Assembly: GCA_009392095.1 (NCBI GenBank)
Contig: VFHF01000281.1
Coordinates: 1-6,941 of the forward strand
Reading direction: 5' to 3'
From: SAR202 cluster bacterium
GTDB lineage: Bacteria; Chloroflexota; Dehalococcoidia; Lucifugimonadales; UBA3495
Length of the DNA stretch: 6,941 bases
A program made the position numbers and the translations under genes. This document shows positions 5,740 through 6,941 of this stretch, piece after piece. Each line of letters opens with the position of its first letter. Positions within the stretch are counted from its first letter, which is position 1. The notes under the pieces were generated by a model. The model was not told where the DNA came from. It did no database searches and worked only from the letters and a program-made list of their open reading frames with translations.

Positions 5740-6813
5740 TTAAAATTGACGCAGGAACCGAAGGTCGTTGGAATAGAAATGGCGTATGTCGTCGATCCCG
5801 TATTTCAGCATGGCGATGCGCTCAGGTCCCATGCCAAAGGCGAAGCCGGTGTACCTCTCGGTGTCGTAGCCCACACCTTCCAAGACCTTGGGATGAATCA
5901 TCCCGGCGCCCATGATCTCGATCCATCCGCTGTCACGGCAGATTCGGCACCCGTTGCCGTCGCCTTCGCAGGCAAAACAGTCGATGGACATATCGACGCC
6001 GGGCTCCACAAAGGGGAAATAGTCGCAGCGGAAGCGTATCTGACGTTCTTCGCCAAACATCCGGCGGGCAAATTCATACAGTGTGCCTTTGAGGTCAGCG
6101 AAAGTGATGCCTTCGCCAACGGCCAGGCCTTCCACCTGGTAGAAATGCCATTCGTGGGTGGCGTCGGTAGCCTCGTACCGGTAGCACTTGCCAGGCACGA
6201 CCACTCTTATAGGCGGTTCCCGGTTTTCCATAACCCTGGCCTGCATCGGTGAGGTATGGGTCCGCAGCAGCATGGCTTGCTCGCCTGTCGGGTCCTCATA
6301 GTCCACCCAGAGAGTGTTCCACATGTCCCGCGCAGGGTGCCCTTTGGGGATGTTCAGCATCTCAAAGTTGTAATGGTCCCATTCGACCTCCGGCCCCTCT
6401 ACAACGCCAAACCCCATGGCAACGAATGCGCTGCAGATCTCCCTGACGATCTGGGTTGTCGGGTGAAGGCGGCCCTCCAAGGCCGGACGGCCGGGCAGTG
6501 TGACATCCAACCGGTCCTGATTAGCTGAGCGGGTCAGCGTCGCTTCATTAATCTGGCGGACGCGTTCTTCAAGCCGCTCTTCAAGCGTATTCTTCGCCTG
6601 GTTGGCCAGCGCACCAACGGTCCTACGTTCTTCTACTTCAAGGGACGACAGACCACGCAGAACGGTCGTCAGCATGCCGCGTCGGCCAAGGTATGAGACG
6701 CGCCACTGGTCCACTGCTTCCAGGTTTTCCAGACGGTCCAACTCCGCAGAGGCAGAGATGGTTATTGCTTCGATGCTCTCCGCTGTTGGCGGTTGGGCTG
6801 AGGACTCGGTCAA
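5740..6813 (-). CDS. pheS: Phenylalanyl-tRNA synthetase alpha subunit, TTG start
   Basis: The catalytic alpha subunit of the (alpha-beta)2 class II synthetase, which activates phenylalanine. The 357-aa product has an N-terminal coiled-coil arm (about 10-95, with VSYLGRRGMLT) and then the catalytic core. HPTTQIVREI (117-126), GFGVVEGPEVE (134-144), LLRTHTSPMQ (182-191), DATHEWHFYQVEG (217-229) and the motif-3 type GMGPERIAMLKYG (327-339) are all present. It ends in the classic DIRHFYSND..FLRQF. CFAC and CRIC (279-292) form a four-cysteine cluster, a possible zinc site seen in many bacterial PheS but absent from E. coli. I chose TTG at 6813 because GGAGGAG lies 7 bases upstream. The open frame continues to 6891, but that extension begins at the promoter's -10 box and shows no family resemblance. 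It is the first gene of the operon. Confidence 0.95.
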   Translation of the reverse strand: MTESSAQPPTAESIEAITISASAELDRLENLEAVDQWRVSYLGRRGMLTTVLRGLSSLEVEERRTVGALANQAKNTLEERLEERVRQINEATLTRSANQDRLDVTLPGRPALEGRLHPTTQIVREICSAFVAMGFGVVEGPEVEWDHYNFEMLNIPKGHPARDMWNTLWVDYEDPTGEQAMLLRTHTSPMQARVMENREPPIRVVVPGKCYRYEATDATHEWHFYQVEGLAVGEGITFADLKGTLYEFARRMFGEERQIRFRCDYFPFVEPGVDMSIDCFACEGDGNGCRICRDSGWIEIMGAGMIHPKVLEGVGYDTERYTGFAFGMGPERIAMLKYGIDDIRHFYSNDLRFLRQF

Positions 6814-6820
6814 TTGGGTG

Positions 6821-6827
6821 CTCCTCC
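6821..6827 (-). promoter_or_regulatory. Shine-Dalgarno site that sets the pheS start
   Basis: GGAGGAG on the minus strand, 7 bases before the TTG at 6813-6811. It decides the pheS start in favour of this TTG over the longer open frame. Its first two G residues are also the end of an inverted repeat (6826-6845), so a leader hairpin could partly mask it. Confidence 0.8.
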
Positions 6828-6845
6828 AGCGGTATAGAACGCTGG
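6826..6845 (-). promoter_or_regulatory. Leader hairpin abutting the pheS ribosome site
   Basis: On the minus strand CCAGCG (6845-6840) pairs with CGCTGG (6831-6826) around an 8-base loop. The right arm runs directly into the Shine-Dalgarno and includes its first two G residues. It sits in a predicted leader of about 71 bases. A role in translation control is inference; a 6-bp stem can arise by chance. Confidence 0.4.
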
Positions 6846-6890
6846 TGCAGTCAATGCAAAAATATGCGCCAATCACGCACGCAACAAGCA

Positions 6891-6919
6891 ATTATAGAAA
6901 CCGCCAATTCAAGGGTCAA
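6891..6919 (-). promoter_or_regulatory. Predicted sigma-70 promoter of the pheS operon
   Basis: On the minus strand TTGACC (6919-6914) is followed by a 17-base spacer and a perfect TATAAT (6896-6891). This is five of six and six of six to consensus with ideal spacing. Transcription would start near 6885, giving a leader of about 71 bases before the pheS TTG. No other promoter is evident before pheT, moeA or the last gene, so all four may share it. Confidence 0.85.
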
Positions 6920-6941
6920 GACTGTCAGGCTCAAGCACCAT

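Noticed and set aside
5545..6252. 235-aa plus-strand open frame spanning pheS and the start of pheT
   Set aside because: It runs antisense to conserved PheS catalytic motifs and across the intercistronic gap; no independent support.
6831..6861. Second promoter (TTGACT with TATACC) nearer to pheS
   Set aside because: The spacer is only 12 bases, too short for a sigma-70 promoter; the upstream pair is near-perfect.
5740..6891. pheS extended to a TTG at 6891
   Set aside because: That codon adjoins the TATAAT box, upstream of the expected transcription start, and the extra 26 residues do not resemble PheS. The TTG at 6813 has GGAGGAG.
6814..6941. T-box riboswitch or Phe-rich leader peptide controlling pheS
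   Set aside because: The leader is only about 71 bases, with no T-box sequence and no terminator. The one short frame (GTG at 6880 to TGA at 6851) has a single Phe and no ribosome site.

Overview
The window is a compact bacterial chromosomal segment of housekeeping genes, moderately GC-rich by eye. It is tightly packed and uses Shine-Dalgarno signals. Protein style (IF-3 beginning ARQYRVNERI, long PheT, PheS with a CxxC/CxxC insert) and the gene content would fit a Chloroflexota (Dehalococcoidia or SAR202-like) genome. That assignment is an impression from sequence style and was not tested by a search.

Left half, plus strand (about 76-1391): a sigma-70-type promoter with an extended -10 drives infC (IF-3), rpmI (L35) and rplT (L20), the classic translation operon. 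The infC start is best placed at a rare ATA codon behind an ideal Shine-Dalgarno. The conserved IF-3 N-terminus is encoded upstream of the first ATG/GTG in frame, so a conventional start would truncate the protein. rpmI overlaps the infC end by 14 bases, and rplT starts at TTG. A strong hairpin with U-tracts on both strands closes this operon and also serves the converging one.

Right half, minus strand (read from 6941 down to 1414): a near-consensus promoter (TTGACC, 17-base spacer, TATAAT) drives pheS, pheT, moeA and a small unknown gene. pheS starts at TTG behind a strong GGAGGAG. The gap from pheS to pheT is 82 bases and from pheT to moeA 21 bases. moeA and the last gene share an ATGA overlap. 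PheS and PheT form the phenylalanyl-tRNA synthetase. MoeA inserts molybdate into the molybdenum cofactor and here carries a histidine-rich N-terminal tail. The last protein (155 aa) is unrecognised and has a possible winged-helix-like C-terminus.

In many bacteria pheST lies downstream of rplT in the same direction. Here it is inverted and converges on rplT. No mobile element, CRISPR array, tRNA, rRNA or defence system is visible, and I found no convincing undescribed system. The points worth a second look are the ATA start of infC, the His-rich MoeA tail, the moeA-coupled unknown gene and small inverted repeats in the pheST leader and spacer.
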